Assembly: GCF_018139145.2 (NCBI RefSeq)
Contig: NC_059480.1
Coordinates: 17,546,428-17,610,427, forward strand
Direction: 5' to 3'
Source of the DNA: Gymnogyps californianus
Taxonomy: Eukaryota; Chordata; Aves; Accipitriformes; Cathartidae
Length of the DNA: 64,000 nt
The position numbers and the translations under genes were made by a program. A model generated the notes under the pieces. It saw nothing but the letters and a program-made list of their open reading frames with translations, made no database searches and was not told the DNA's origin. Below, piece after piece: positions 26,270 through 36,599 of the stretch. How positions within the stretch are numbered: the stretch's first letter is position 1; every line of letters starts with the position of its first letter.

Positions 26270-29200
26270 TTGGTGGTCAATGGGAAAACCTAAGTCACCT
26301 CTCAGGTTGCTTGTCTTGGAAACGCCGCCCGTCTCAGGGCAGCAGCAGCAAACAGCATCCACACGCACCCATATGCGCACACAGAGAGTATCTCTTAAAG
26401 TGATTTTTTTTTTTTTCTGTAGTCTTTCTAAGGGACCTAGAGACACAGTGGTATTTTAGATATCAAATCCCTGTAATTGTGGCTGAGTCAAATCCACAGC
26501 ACTGGCACTTCAGTCAGTCTAGAGGATTTACACCCATCACCAGAGGCATCACTATAAATCACAGCTGTGTATTCCAAGCAATGGGGATCATAAAAGTGGT
26601 TCACAGTACAAGTTTACCCCACACATACCTCATTCCCTCCTCAGCCACAAACACTAAAAGGTTTTCTTACCTGGCATTTTTTAGTGCTTGCAACATCCCT
26701 GACAAACACTGCTTCTGGGATTCCTTCAGAAAGTTTTCCTTTGTTCTGCTGTGCAGGGGGAGGTTTCGCATCCCTGTAAAGCTGAGATGTTAACCCCATG
26801 CCATCAGACCCTCTCCGTCTAATAACCTGGTTACAGCAGTTTTTCTACCCACTACATCATCATTAAAGGCAGTATTAAAAGGTTCAGTAAGGTAGGAGAT
26901 AGCATCAGGAAAAAGACATGCTTCTCTCAATAGAAGAGAAATTCTTCATGCTTTTGCAGAGTCTCTTCCCTTTCTGGCCGTGCTGGTTTGTGACATGCAG
27001 TCGTGGATGAGTTGGAGCCGTAGAGCATGCATCCTGCACGGGGGACAGGTGTCAGTTTGATGAGAAATTCGTCATTCAGGATTAAAGGTAACAAACATTT
27101 TGTAGCCATCATATGTGAAAGAAAGGTGAAAAATGGGGGATCTTAGAGATGTTCATGGGTGGAGGGCTGAGCATGACCTGGGTGGAGGTGGATCCCCCAA
27201 CCGAGAGCACGTTAAGTCACCTCTGGTCTGTGCTGAGCGTAGCTCTCTGTGAGGCATCGTCCTTGATGGCTTGTGGGCCATTGCCTTTATTCTTGGTTTG
27301 CACCTCCTTTCCCTGTGGGCAGGGGTTTGTTAGATTCGAGTTGGGGGCAGGTGAATCCCTTGTCACTGGGAACTAGAGCAGTGCCAATGTGAAATCCCAG
27401 CCCTGCCACGCTCACTCACCGCAGGGCTCGGCTGGGCTGCTCCACAGCCGACTGGCAATAGGAAAGGGCAGCGGGGAATGTGCACAGGGAAGGGACCTGC
27501 TGGCATCGGCCCCTCCGAGCCCAGAGGCAGGACTGGATGCTGCCCTCCCTCCCTGGAGCAGGGCAGCCACGGCTGCTGCCTGCGCTGCAGGCAGAGTTAA
27601 GGGCTGCCTGCTCCCTGCCTGGCTGGTGCCGGGGAAGCTGGATCCTGCAACCACTGGAGAAGCCTTGCCGTGACATGATCCTGCGTCTCCCCAGCTCCTG
27701 GGAGCCTCCCCTCCTCCTCCCTTGTAAGAGGGACAGGTTTTGTGATGTGACCTGGGGAAATGTGCGGTCCTCGGCCTCCGCTGCTCTGCGTGCAGTGCGG
27801 TGGGGTTAAGGGCTCTGCCCTCTTTACCAGACCTGGGTGCGTTGCAGACTGGGCAGGGAACGGCTATCTTCCTGGCGTTTCGGGGAGACAGGGGGACAGC
27901 CCTGGCACACAGGGCACCCTTTTTCACCCCCGGGATTTCTGTGGCTGGTGCAGCTGTGGAGGGTGCGGGATTAACTCACCCTTGGGAGGGGGGCAGAGCT
28001 GACACTGTTGGGGAGGAAGCCTCCAAAAAGACATTTGAGAAGCGCAGGTAATGTAAATCGTTTCTCAGCCCTAAAAGCAGACAGGGTGAGAATAGGACCC
28101 TGTTTGAAAGTGTGGAGACAGACTGTCTGACGAGAGAGCAATGGTCCTAGCTCACGTCTGATTCCTTTGCTGCTGTGCATCGTCAAGGGAGCAGATTTTA
28201 GGGGATTCAGTAAAGCAGAGACCTTCCCCTCCCTGGCTGCTCGCTCCTGTCTTGACTGAGGTTCCACTTAGCTTTCAAAAGGCAGCTAATTCTTCAATGC
28301 TGAGACAGCCTCAAGACAGCCGCTACAGGAACAGAAAGGGGGTGGAGGTGCCAGGGGCTTGAATATTCTTATGCACCGAGTCCATCTTTCATGGGATATA
28401 AATAGACCACTACTTGCCTGAGGTTTTTCCTCTTGGTCACTATGCTCTGCCAGTGCTTCTGAAGGGAGTTTAATCCTGTCAATTGCTGGAGTGAAACTCA
28501 TCACAAATAGGGATGCGGATGATCCTCAAGCGCAAGCAGGAATTAAAGACAGAGTGATTCACATTCTACACCAGCCTGTTTCAGCAATACAGCTGGTGTC
28601 ACGTCACGGCAGCTTCTGTGAAGCTTAATGAAGATATACTGGTGGAAGCATGTGCGAATGTCCTCAGTTCAGAGGCAGAAAGACAAACCTGCTACTTCCG
28701 TCAACTCAGGAGCTCCTGGAGTTTGGGGACACGGCTCCCAGGGCATTAGATACAGCATCACCACATGTAATTGCACTGTGGCAGCGCCAGCAATCCCAGG
28801 TGCTGGAGCCGTACAAGCACAATGCAAGAGCCGGTCTTGCCCTGCTGAGCTAAAAAGACCAGAAAGACAAAGACAGATTTATTGCTTCTCTTTGATAGGT
28901 GGGAATTATAGGGTAAAGAGATTAAATGGCTATATTTAATTCCTGGCCACACAGCCACAAAACAGTGTCCTGGACTGGGAAGACTCTTGCTAGCAAGGCT
29001 GCATCTGGGATGAACACATAGGTACGGTCAGCTCCCGCAGGCCAGAGCTGCTGAAGGAAGGAGCAGTTTTTGAAGAGGTTTTCAAGCGATGTTCTCTGCA
29101 GCTCAGAGCCGAAGCTCCATGGAGGAGCAGCCTCAGCACGGGCCTGGGAGAGGTTAGGGGCTGTGATGATCCACACACGGCTGATTCATCTCCCCTCTTG

Positions 29201-32170
29201 CACTTGGTGTCACGGGCAGACCCAGAGCAATCCCCATTCCAGCAGGTACCTTCAACCCAGTGATTCATCTGAGGCAGTGCAGGGAAATGTCCGTGAGGAA
29301 CCACATAAAAGGGCTTGAAACTGCTGTCTGAAGAGTTGCTTTAATGAAAACCAGAAAAGGTTGTATAAGGCCTGGAAACACACATCCCCCAATGGGAAGT
29401 CAGTGATGAGCTTCTCAGCCATTCCCAGCAGCAAACTCTCCAACTAACGATGCCGGGGGGGGTCATTCGCTCTAGCAAGCAGGCCAGGATTTTTTTTATG
29501 TGCAGCTCAAATTGGTAAAAAAGACAAGTCTTCCTTGGCCCAGAAGGCTTGTTGGTGACAGATAGCTTGAAACGATCCTAGCTGTGGTGCAGAGGAAATA
29601 CTTGTGGGATCCAGATTTCATAGCCTGGGTCCACTCTGGCACCAGCTTACTCCATTTGGCTCCACAGAGAAGACCAAGAGCCTGGACCCATGGGCACAAC
29701 TACCCTTCACCCAGAACAGCCTGGAAGATGCTCTGCACTGCCTTTGCCTTTACTCTGCCTCTGTGGCTCCTAGCAAGCATTACACCATCACTCTGATCCA
29801 CAGCCACCGGGAGCATCTCAGATTCCCAGACCTCTGCTCTCACCACAGGAATCTTCTTCCCTTTCATCCTGCCCAACTCCCAGCACCTCTGGGGAGCACC
29901 GGAGCAACCCCCAGCCCCTGTACGGGTCAGCACCAGCCGTTTGGAAAGAAGCACTCGCTGCTGCAACTGAGTCCTAATTCTCTGAAAGCAAAGCAGCAGG
30001 ATATTTATTGACCAGGGTGAGAAAAGCTATACCTAGGCAATAAAAGTTATTATGATAAAGGAACAGACTGTACTCTCTGCTCTCTGAACACCTTCTGACT
30101 CTTTGACAGCTTCTCACCAGAATAATGCAATAAAACTCACTTACACTGAGCATTTTCTTCTCCTTTGTTTTATTAGGGAATTATTTGTTACTTTTTGTCA
30201 ACACCTAATTGCACTTCTGAGAATAGCTGTTTGGCCAGATGCTGTGAGTACCTCAAAAGACTTTTTGGATCCCAGTCTTAGGAGACTTATCCCATAAACA
30301 ACTAGTAGAACACAAAAAAAATTAATAAGGTCACAAAAAAATCACCAAGTTCCTTTTTTCTCATATGTATAGTACAAATGCCAGTTTGTGCCATGAACTA
30401 ATATTTCCAACATCATCTGACAAAGAAACCCACCTGGTCAGTCAATTAACAAAATGAATTTCATGAAGGTCCCCAGTATTTCCTACAGAGAGATTCCCTG
30501 AGAAAGCATAAAATGATGCACTCAAATCCAGACTTTGTTCATCACCTGGGTTGGTTGCTGGACCAGAGAGAGAGGGACTTGGTCCCGCACCCAATGCCAG
30601 AGCGTGCCTCCCGATGCTCTCCGCTGCCTGCCTCCCCCTCCCGTGCAGCTGGTTCTTGCAGCCGGCAGCCTGCCCTACTCTCTAGTGAGGAGGGAGGAAG
30701 CACTCCTGGCCTCCAGCCCTGGCAAGCATTCGCAGGAGGTGAGCCGAGAGATGCTCCTGGGCCCTCTCTTGCTAATCCCTCAACCCTTGTTAGGAGATTC
30801 CCCGGGGCACAGAGTAGAACTCAGTGAATCCCTCCCGGCCTGGCAATCAGCCCGGTGCTGCTGTGCCCCGAGGCAGAGCGTTTGCTCCCTTACACAGCTC
30901 TGTGTTCTGCCTTCAAGGAAAATCTCTCCTTTTGCTCAGGACTGAGGTTTAAGGAAGAAAAAGGATCCCCCTGGAAATTGGCTGTCACATTTGCAAGGCT
31001 GTTTCGTAAATCTTCGCTGCTGCCTCTTTTCTTCCCTATTTTACTTCTTCTGCTTGTCAGGATTTGTGATTCTTCCCAGAGGCTCAAATACAATATTTCT
31101 TTCCCTGCGTCTCTGCTCCCCACACCAGCCTGTTCCCCAAAGGGTGCAATGTGGGGGGACATTGCTGAGCACAAGCCCAGGAATGGGGTGCACTGCAGCC
31201 AGCAGAGAGAGCCAAAGAGCACAGATTGCCCTATTTATGGTGCGTATCTGTAAGAGCAGATGTTTAGGATGAGTGTCCTCTGTGCCAGGGGCTGTCTGAG
31301 CTCTGACTACGACCTCACCACAGGGAGGTGGGCTGGAGGCAGGGGTCCTGCAAAGATGGGCTTTCCATGGAGCAGCACTTTCAGGGGCCAGAGCTGTGTG
31401 AGGATGCAGGCAGTGCTGCTGTACTGACAAAGATTTTTCCCCCAAACTAAGTGCCTGCTTTTCATTTCTAAAGGGCATTTCTCATGTCAGAGTTGCCGAT
31501 TTTTAAGGGGTTAGAAGCTAAATAACACGAAAGTAAGTAAGTGAACTGTTCTATCTAGGATTAAATGCAGTGGGGTTTGTTCTAATGGCAACCTGTAAGA
31601 AATTGCTTCCATGCACATCTTCTTCCCCCGGCATTTTTTGTTGTTATTCAGCATCGAAAACAACTCCTTATTCACTCAGCTCTTCTGAAACTTCACAGTC
31701 TAAGCAGCAACGGCAGGCGTAGAGGGAGGAAGGGCTATGGTCCAGTTAAAGGCTCCGGGGACCAGATGGCCCATGGTGGTGGCTCTTTGGCACAATGTGT
31801 GGCAGTCATGTTTCCCAGACATGAGAGCTCCAGGCTGCAGGAGACTGCATCTTCAACGGCTTGAATAAACAGCCCCTGGAGGCAATGGGGGCTGGAGGTG
31901 ATGTTACCTGTGCTGATGTCTTCTCCCAGCTGCAAGAAGTGGTCCTGGACCTTGGAGTCTCAGACCCCGCTGTGGGAAGAGCGGTAGCTGCTTGTGGCAA
32001 TGGGACACCACCATACCAGTGTGGCTTCCCGTGGGCTGTCCCCCCAGCACAGCTGGGGTCGCACCAACCTCACAATGGCTGGTGCTCTCTGGGGCTGTTC
32101 CATGGGCTCAATGAACCCTGCCAGGAGGGGCCTGAAGCTGCTGCCCTAACATCTCCATCTCCTCGGCATG
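26270..32170. other. Intergenic region between SST and the CKAP5-like frame
   Basis: No gene recognised. Open frames are short (mostly under 170 codons) and overlap on both strands without matching a family. There are modest GC-rich stretches near 27.4-28.0 kb and AT-rich stretches near 30.0-30.5 kb. No RNA gene or mobile element could be identified. Confidence 0.55.
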
Positions 32171-32293
32171 GCCTAGCGGCAGGGACGCCCAGTAATACTC
32201 TCTTGCTCCTGGTTTAGGGTCCTTGGAAGGAAACCCCACCATCCCTGGAAGGACAGAAGCCAACAGCAAACAGGAAGAGTGGGCTCAAGCAAC

Positions 32294-35200
32294 ATGTTTG
32301 AACCGGAGCTCTCAGCAGAAGAGTGTGGGGAAAAGGTGGTGGCTGTTCTCCCTGAAACCTGCATACAGCATTTGGAAAGTAACGATTGGAAAGAGAGGAT
32401 TTCCAGCATGGATACCCTTCAGAAGACTGTCAGGGAGATGAAGAAAAGTGAGATACCATGCCAAGCCCTAGTGAGACTGCTGTCACAAGGACGCAAGGAA
32501 ACAAAGCTCCAGGTGATGCAGAAGAAACTTCACACCATCACCTTGCTAGCCCAGAAAGGGGACTTCTCCAAAACATCTGCTCAAATTGTCCTGGAAAGTG
32601 TGGTGGAAATGGTGGGAGATGTGTTATGCAGCAACAATGCTCAAGGAGCCCTGACAGCTATAGCAGAGGCATGTTCATTGCCTTGGACTGCAAAGACAGC
32701 TATGTTGTTGGCCTTCTCACAGAATAACTCCAGGATCCATTCCAAGATCTTGGACTGGCTGTCAAATGCAATTCTGGAGTTTGGCTTTGCAGGGATGGAG
32801 GCCAAGGCACTGGTCAATACCCTGAAGATCGCTCTTGCTGCTGTTCACTCAAGTGTGCAGAGATCAGCCATCACCTTGCTGGGGGTTATTTATCTGTACA
32901 TGGGGGACTCACTGAGAGTACTGATTGAGAGTGAAGAGCTGCCCCTTCTTCCCCAGATAGATGCTGAACTGGAGAAGCTGCAAGGACAGATCCCACCAAT
33001 TCCCAGCCGTGCCAACCCCAAGCCATGCCTAGATGACAGGGCCCAGGAGGACCCAGGGGATTACAGAAGGACTGAAGCCATAGACATTGGTGAGAGGATC
33101 ACACCAGAGCTGGTGTCAAAGCTGCAGGAGAAGAACTGGACTATCCAGAGGGAGGGCCTGGAAGAGGTTGCAGGCATCCTTCAGGATGCCAGATTCATCC
33201 AGCCAAACATCGGAGAGCTTCCAAGAGCCCTGAGGGCTTGTCTCTGCAACCCGAACCCCGCCCTGGTACAGATGGCCCTGAGGGTCCTCCAGCAACTGTC
33301 CACAGCCATGGGTTCAAACGTCAAACAGCACATGAAGGACTTGGGCTTTCCCCTCATTGCTCTGTTTAGGGAAAGCAGGAGCAGCATGAGAGCTGCCGCC
33401 CTGGCTGCCGTGAATGCCTGGGCTGCACAGATCAACATACTGGAGTGTCTGAATGGGCAGGACGTTTCAGAAGATCTAGGTGAAGAAATGCCTTTACAGA
33501 AGCAAGAGCTGGTGCAGTGGCTGGCTGAACAGCTGCCAACACTCAAGTCAGCTCCCTCGGACCTGCTTCGTTGTGTGCCTCACCTCTACTCTTCCCTGCA
33601 GGACAGCAACAGGGATGTGCAGACAGCCTCACAGGCAGCCCTGCCTTTCTTCATAATGCACCTTGGCTTTGAGAAGATGACCGAAGCCACCAGTGAGCTG
33701 AAAGCAGCTGCAAAGAACCATGTACTTGCGATACTAGAGAATGCCAATGACAGACCGTCAGCCCAGTCCACTGCTTCTGCTAAGTCACTTTCCAGACACC
33801 CTAGAGTCACCAACAGGACTGCTTTCCCTTCTGTGCTAACCACACCACCTGCAGCAACAGCCTTGTCTTCACAAGGATCAGCTGAAGAGCCAGCACCCAA
33901 AACCAGCGGAGAGGAGAAGCAGGGTCCCAAGGAGCCCAAGTCAGGAGAAGCAGTTCTGAAAGACACAGGTGCAGCCAAGGGAAAAGCACAAACGAATTCC
34001 ACTCTGAAGGACGGGGTCAGCAAACTGGGACCTATCTTCATCATTGTCCCCAAGGGGAAAGAGCAAAGAATGAGGGATGAGAAAGGCAGCAAAGTGCTGC
34101 AGTGGAATTTCACTGCTCCCAGCGACAGGTACGTCAAGCAGCTGAAAGCGCAGATGAGCAGCTGTGTGTCCAGCAGCTTCCAGGTGGAAATGTTCCACTC
34201 CAGCTTCCCGCACCACATCAAAGCCTTGGCTATCATGGCCAGGCACTTAGAGACAGAGAAGGAAGGAGTTATCAGCTGCCTGGACCTGATCCTGAAATGG
34301 CTCACCCTGCGCTTCTTTGACACCAACACATGGGTGCTTATCAAGAGCCTAGATTACCTCAACCTGCTGCTAACCTTGCTGATCCAAGAAAAGTACCAGC
34401 TGACAGATGATGAGGCCTTTTCCTTCCTCCCATACGTGGTCCTGAAGATGGGGGAGCCAAGGCAAACTGTTCTTAAATTGGTGCATGCTGTCCTGAAGAG
34501 GATGTGCCTGGTGTATCCAGCTAAGAAGGTGTTTGGCTTCCTCATGGAAGGCATCAAGTCCAATAACGCTAAACAGCAGGAAGGCTGCCTAGTGGAGATG
34601 GGTTATCTCCTTGAAACGTATGGCCTGGATGTATGTGAGCCGAGCCCTAGCAAAGCCTTGAAGAGGATAGCTGCCTTCCTTGGAGACCAAGACGGTGCTG
34701 TTCATAGTGCTGCTCTAAACATTATGGTCACAGCTTGCAAAACTCATGGGGAAGCCCTGTTCAAAATGATTGGGGATCTTCCTGAAGAACATATGAGGAT
34801 GCTGGGACAAACTGCAAAACAGGAACCTGGCAGGTCAAGAGTTTCTTCAGCAAAGTGCTTCAGTGAGAAACCTCAGCATGACTCAAACACAAGATCTGAA
34901 GTCACCTGTCAGCATGCAGGAGATGCACCCTCAAAGCCAGAGCCCACCTGCTCTCAAGGAGGAAATTCGAATATGGTGGATGTGGCTCCCCAGACACTGC
35001 CTCCATGTGTAGGTGAGCAAGCAAGCAGGCTGGTCTCCAGAAAATACAGTCTCTTTAGACTGAAGGACATCATTCAGTTAGAAACGATCCCTGAATTCCA
35101 AACCCTGCCTATCTCCTCAGACACTGATGACACATGTCATATCACCTCCACCATTAATTCCCTTATTTGTTGCATTAGCAGTGGTGATACTGACATCAGC

Positions 35201-36043
35201 ATCCAGGCAATGAAAGAAATTGAGGAGATCCTGAGACAGAAGAACAAAGTAGAAGCCATGTCTGGGCACATTAATGAGTTCCTTGCAGCCAGCTTTCAAT
35301 CACTCAAGTTTATCAACCAGCAAAAGGAAGCAGATAAGAAATGGGAGAAGGAACATATCATTCTGCAATGTAACTGTGTCATCCAGGCCTGTAACGGTGT
35401 CTTCCAGGAGAAGAAACTGGCTCAGGAGGCCTCAGTGGAAGTGCTTAAGGATGTAATGAACAAGCTTTTTACCTTAATGCTAGACTTCCTGGATGGAGAC
35501 CTAGAGGAAGATCAGAAGCTCATACAGTCCATTAATGTCCTCATGAAGAGGGTGTTGGAAAAATCTGACCAGACGAGGATTTTTTGTGCCTTGCTGAAGC
35601 TGCTCCAAGGCAGCCTGACTGCTGAGGGCAGCCCAGATAAGTTTTCTGACCTGCTAGCCAAGTGCCTCTGGAGGACCACATGGCTTCTCCCAGGCACCAT
35701 CAGCACCATCAACCTGGATGAAATCCTGCTGGATGTCCACAGGCTCATGAAGGCTCTCTCAAAGGAAAAACTGAGGCAGCGCACAAACAAACTCCCACTG
35801 TGGACCCTGAAAACTCTGCTGCACAACTTGTGCAAGCTGAAAGGAGTGAGGATCCTGGACCACCTCACCCTGATTGAAGACGCAGCTGGCTCCGAGGTGG
35901 AAGCTTACCTCCGAAAGACAGTCACTCCTACTGCCAAGCAGGGGGAAAACAAAACAGCTGTAGGAGCAGGGGAGGAGGTCCCCCAGGCAGCTCGCAGGGT
36001 TGCAAACAACAAAGCAGGTGATGTTTTTGAGAGCATCTTCTAG
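32294..36043 (+). CDS. CKAP5 (ch-TOG/XMAP215)-like intronless gene, probable retrogene, 1,249 residues
   Basis: One uninterrupted frame resembles CKAP5 from just before TOG3 to near the C terminus. TOG3 spans about residues 1-235, TOG4 265-485, TOG5 580-840 and the C-terminal helical domain 942-1212. Family-typical stretches include FSKTSAQIVLE, AEACSLPWTA, FIQPNIGELP, FIIVPKGKEQRM, LDLILKWLTLRFFDTNT, RMCLVYPAKK, EAMSGHI and VLEKSDQT. The first-helix Trp of TOG arrays is kept in TOG3 (DWKER) and TOG4 (NW). Full CKAP5 has about 2,030 residues and five TOG domains; TOG1 and TOG2 are absent. CKAP5 is a many-exon gene, so lack of introns points to a retrocopy. The ATG at 32294 (A at -3) is chosen over an in-frame GTG at 32279; the frame is closed by a TAG at 32174. 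From the family, the inferred role is binding tubulin or microtubule/TACC partners; function and expression are unproven. Confidence 0.85.
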   Translation: MFEPELSAEECGEKVVAVLPETCIQHLESNDWKERISSMDTLQKTVREMKKSEIPCQALVRLLSQGRKETKLQVMQKKLHTITLLAQKGDFSKTSAQIVLESVVEMVGDVLCSNNAQGALTAIAEACSLPWTAKTAMLLAFSQNNSRIHSKILDWLSNAILEFGFAGMEAKALVNTLKIALAAVHSSVQRSAITLLGVIYLYMGDSLRVLIESEELPLLPQIDAELEKLQGQIPPIPSRANPKPCLDDRAQEDPGDYRRTEAIDIGERITPELVSKLQEKNWTIQREGLEEVAGILQDARFIQPNIGELPRALRACLCNPNPALVQMALRVLQQLSTAMGSNVKQHMKDLGFPLIALFRESRSSMRAAALAAVNAWAAQINILECLNGQDVSEDLGEEMPLQKQELVQWLAEQLPTLKSAPSDLLRCVPHLYSSLQDSNRDVQTASQAALPFFIMHLGFEKMTEATSELKAAAKNHVLAILENANDRPSAQSTASAKSLSRHPRVTNRTAFPSVLTTPPAATALSSQGSAEEPAPKTSGEEKQGPKEPKSGEAVLKDTGAAKGKAQTNSTLKDGVSKLGPIFIIVPKGKEQRMRDEKGSKVLQWNFTAPSDRYVKQLKAQMSSCVSSSFQVEMFHSSFPHHIKALAIMARHLETEKEGVISCLDLILKWLTLRFFDTNTWVLIKSLDYLNLLLTLLIQEKYQLTDDEAFSFLPYVVLKMGEPRQTVLKLVHAVLKRMCLVYPAKKVFGFLMEGIKSNNAKQQEGCLVEMGYLLETYGLDVCEPSPSKALKRIAAFLGDQDGAVHSAALNIMVTACKTHGEALFKMIGDLPEEHMRMLGQTAKQEPGRSRVSSAKCFSEKPQHDSNTRSEVTCQHAGDAPSKPEPTCSQGGNSNMVDVAPQTLPPCVGEQASRLVSRKYSLFRLKDIIQLETIPEFQTLPISSDTDDTCHITSTINSLICCISSGDTDISIQAMKEIEEILRQKNKVEAMSGHINEFLAASFQSLKFINQQKEADKKWEKEHIILQCNCVIQACNGVFQEKKLAQEASVEVLKDVMNKLFTLMLDFLDGDLEEDQKLIQSINVLMKRVLEKSDQTRIFCALLKLLQGSLTAEGSPDKFSDLLAKCLWRTTWLLPGTISTINLDEILLDVHRLMKALSKEKLRQRTNKLPLWTLKTLLHNLCKLKGVRILDHLTLIEDAAGSEVEAYLRKTVTPTAKQGENKTAVGAGEEVPQAARRVANNKAGDVFESIF

Positions 36044-36190
36044 AAAATTTGCTCCAAGGAGAGTTTGAGGGAGGGTCTAGCGGAGTTATATGAATGTAAG
36101 AAAAAATGGCCCAAAGGAAAGTTGGAGTCTTTCCTAGACAACCTCTCCCTCTTCTTGCAGAGCTATGTGAAGCAAAGCCTGGCCATCATC
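36044..36190 (+). pseudogene. CKAP5-like C-terminal tail beyond an in-frame TAG
   Basis: After TAG at 36041-36043 the same frame stays open to TAA at 36335-36337. For about 49 codons it still reads like CKAP5 (for example REGLAELYECKKK, then FLQSYVKQSL). The TAG falls where CKAP5 has a lysine in its IFKKIG motif, consistent with a single A-to-T change from AAG. After about 36190 the similarity fades. The stop removes the final part of the C-terminal region. Confidence 0.75.
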
Positions 36191-36576
36191 TGGACAGAAC
36201 AGGACACCAGAGAGCATCTTCCTCCTCCTCCTCCCTTGGGGATGTACCCTGAGGTAGAAGCATCTCCCCTTAGATCAATGGGGATCCCAGGAGGGACCAT
36301 AAAGGGGAAGGAGGTGATGCCATCCTGCAACCTGTAAAACCTGCCATTCATCTGCAGCAGCAACACAGCCTCAAGAGCAAGACAGCCCAGGCTCCCTGCC
36401 AGTCAGCTCCCCTTGAACGATGCCAACGTCATGCTTCTCCCTCCTTTCCAGGGCAGCACAACAGTGATGTCCCTGCGGGCATGAAGAACCACCAGCAGAA
36501 ATAGCACTGGGACCTCAGAACTGGCCAGCCGTGCTCCACATACACATCAACAGGCAAATGGCGTGAACCACGAACC

Positions 36577-36582
36577 AATAAA
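36577..36582 (+). terminator. Candidate poly(A) signal downstream of the CKAP5-like frame
   Basis: AATAAA is followed directly by GAAAAAAC and lies about 530 bases after the TAG. It could serve the retrogene or mark the 3' end of the original inserted cDNA. No long A tail remains. Confidence 0.35.
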
Positions 36583-36599
36583 GAAAAAACGCCAGCGTG

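Noticed and set aside
31861..32217. Frame just upstream of the CKAP5-like gene as a TOG2 remnant
   Set aside because: Its residues do not resemble TOG2 or any CKAP5 segment; only the last few tens of bases before 32294 are arguable.
32279..32293. GTG start for the CKAP5-like frame
   Set aside because: GTG is not a normal start in vertebrate nuclear genes. The first ATG, 15 bases on, has an acceptable context and keeps all clear CKAP5 similarity.
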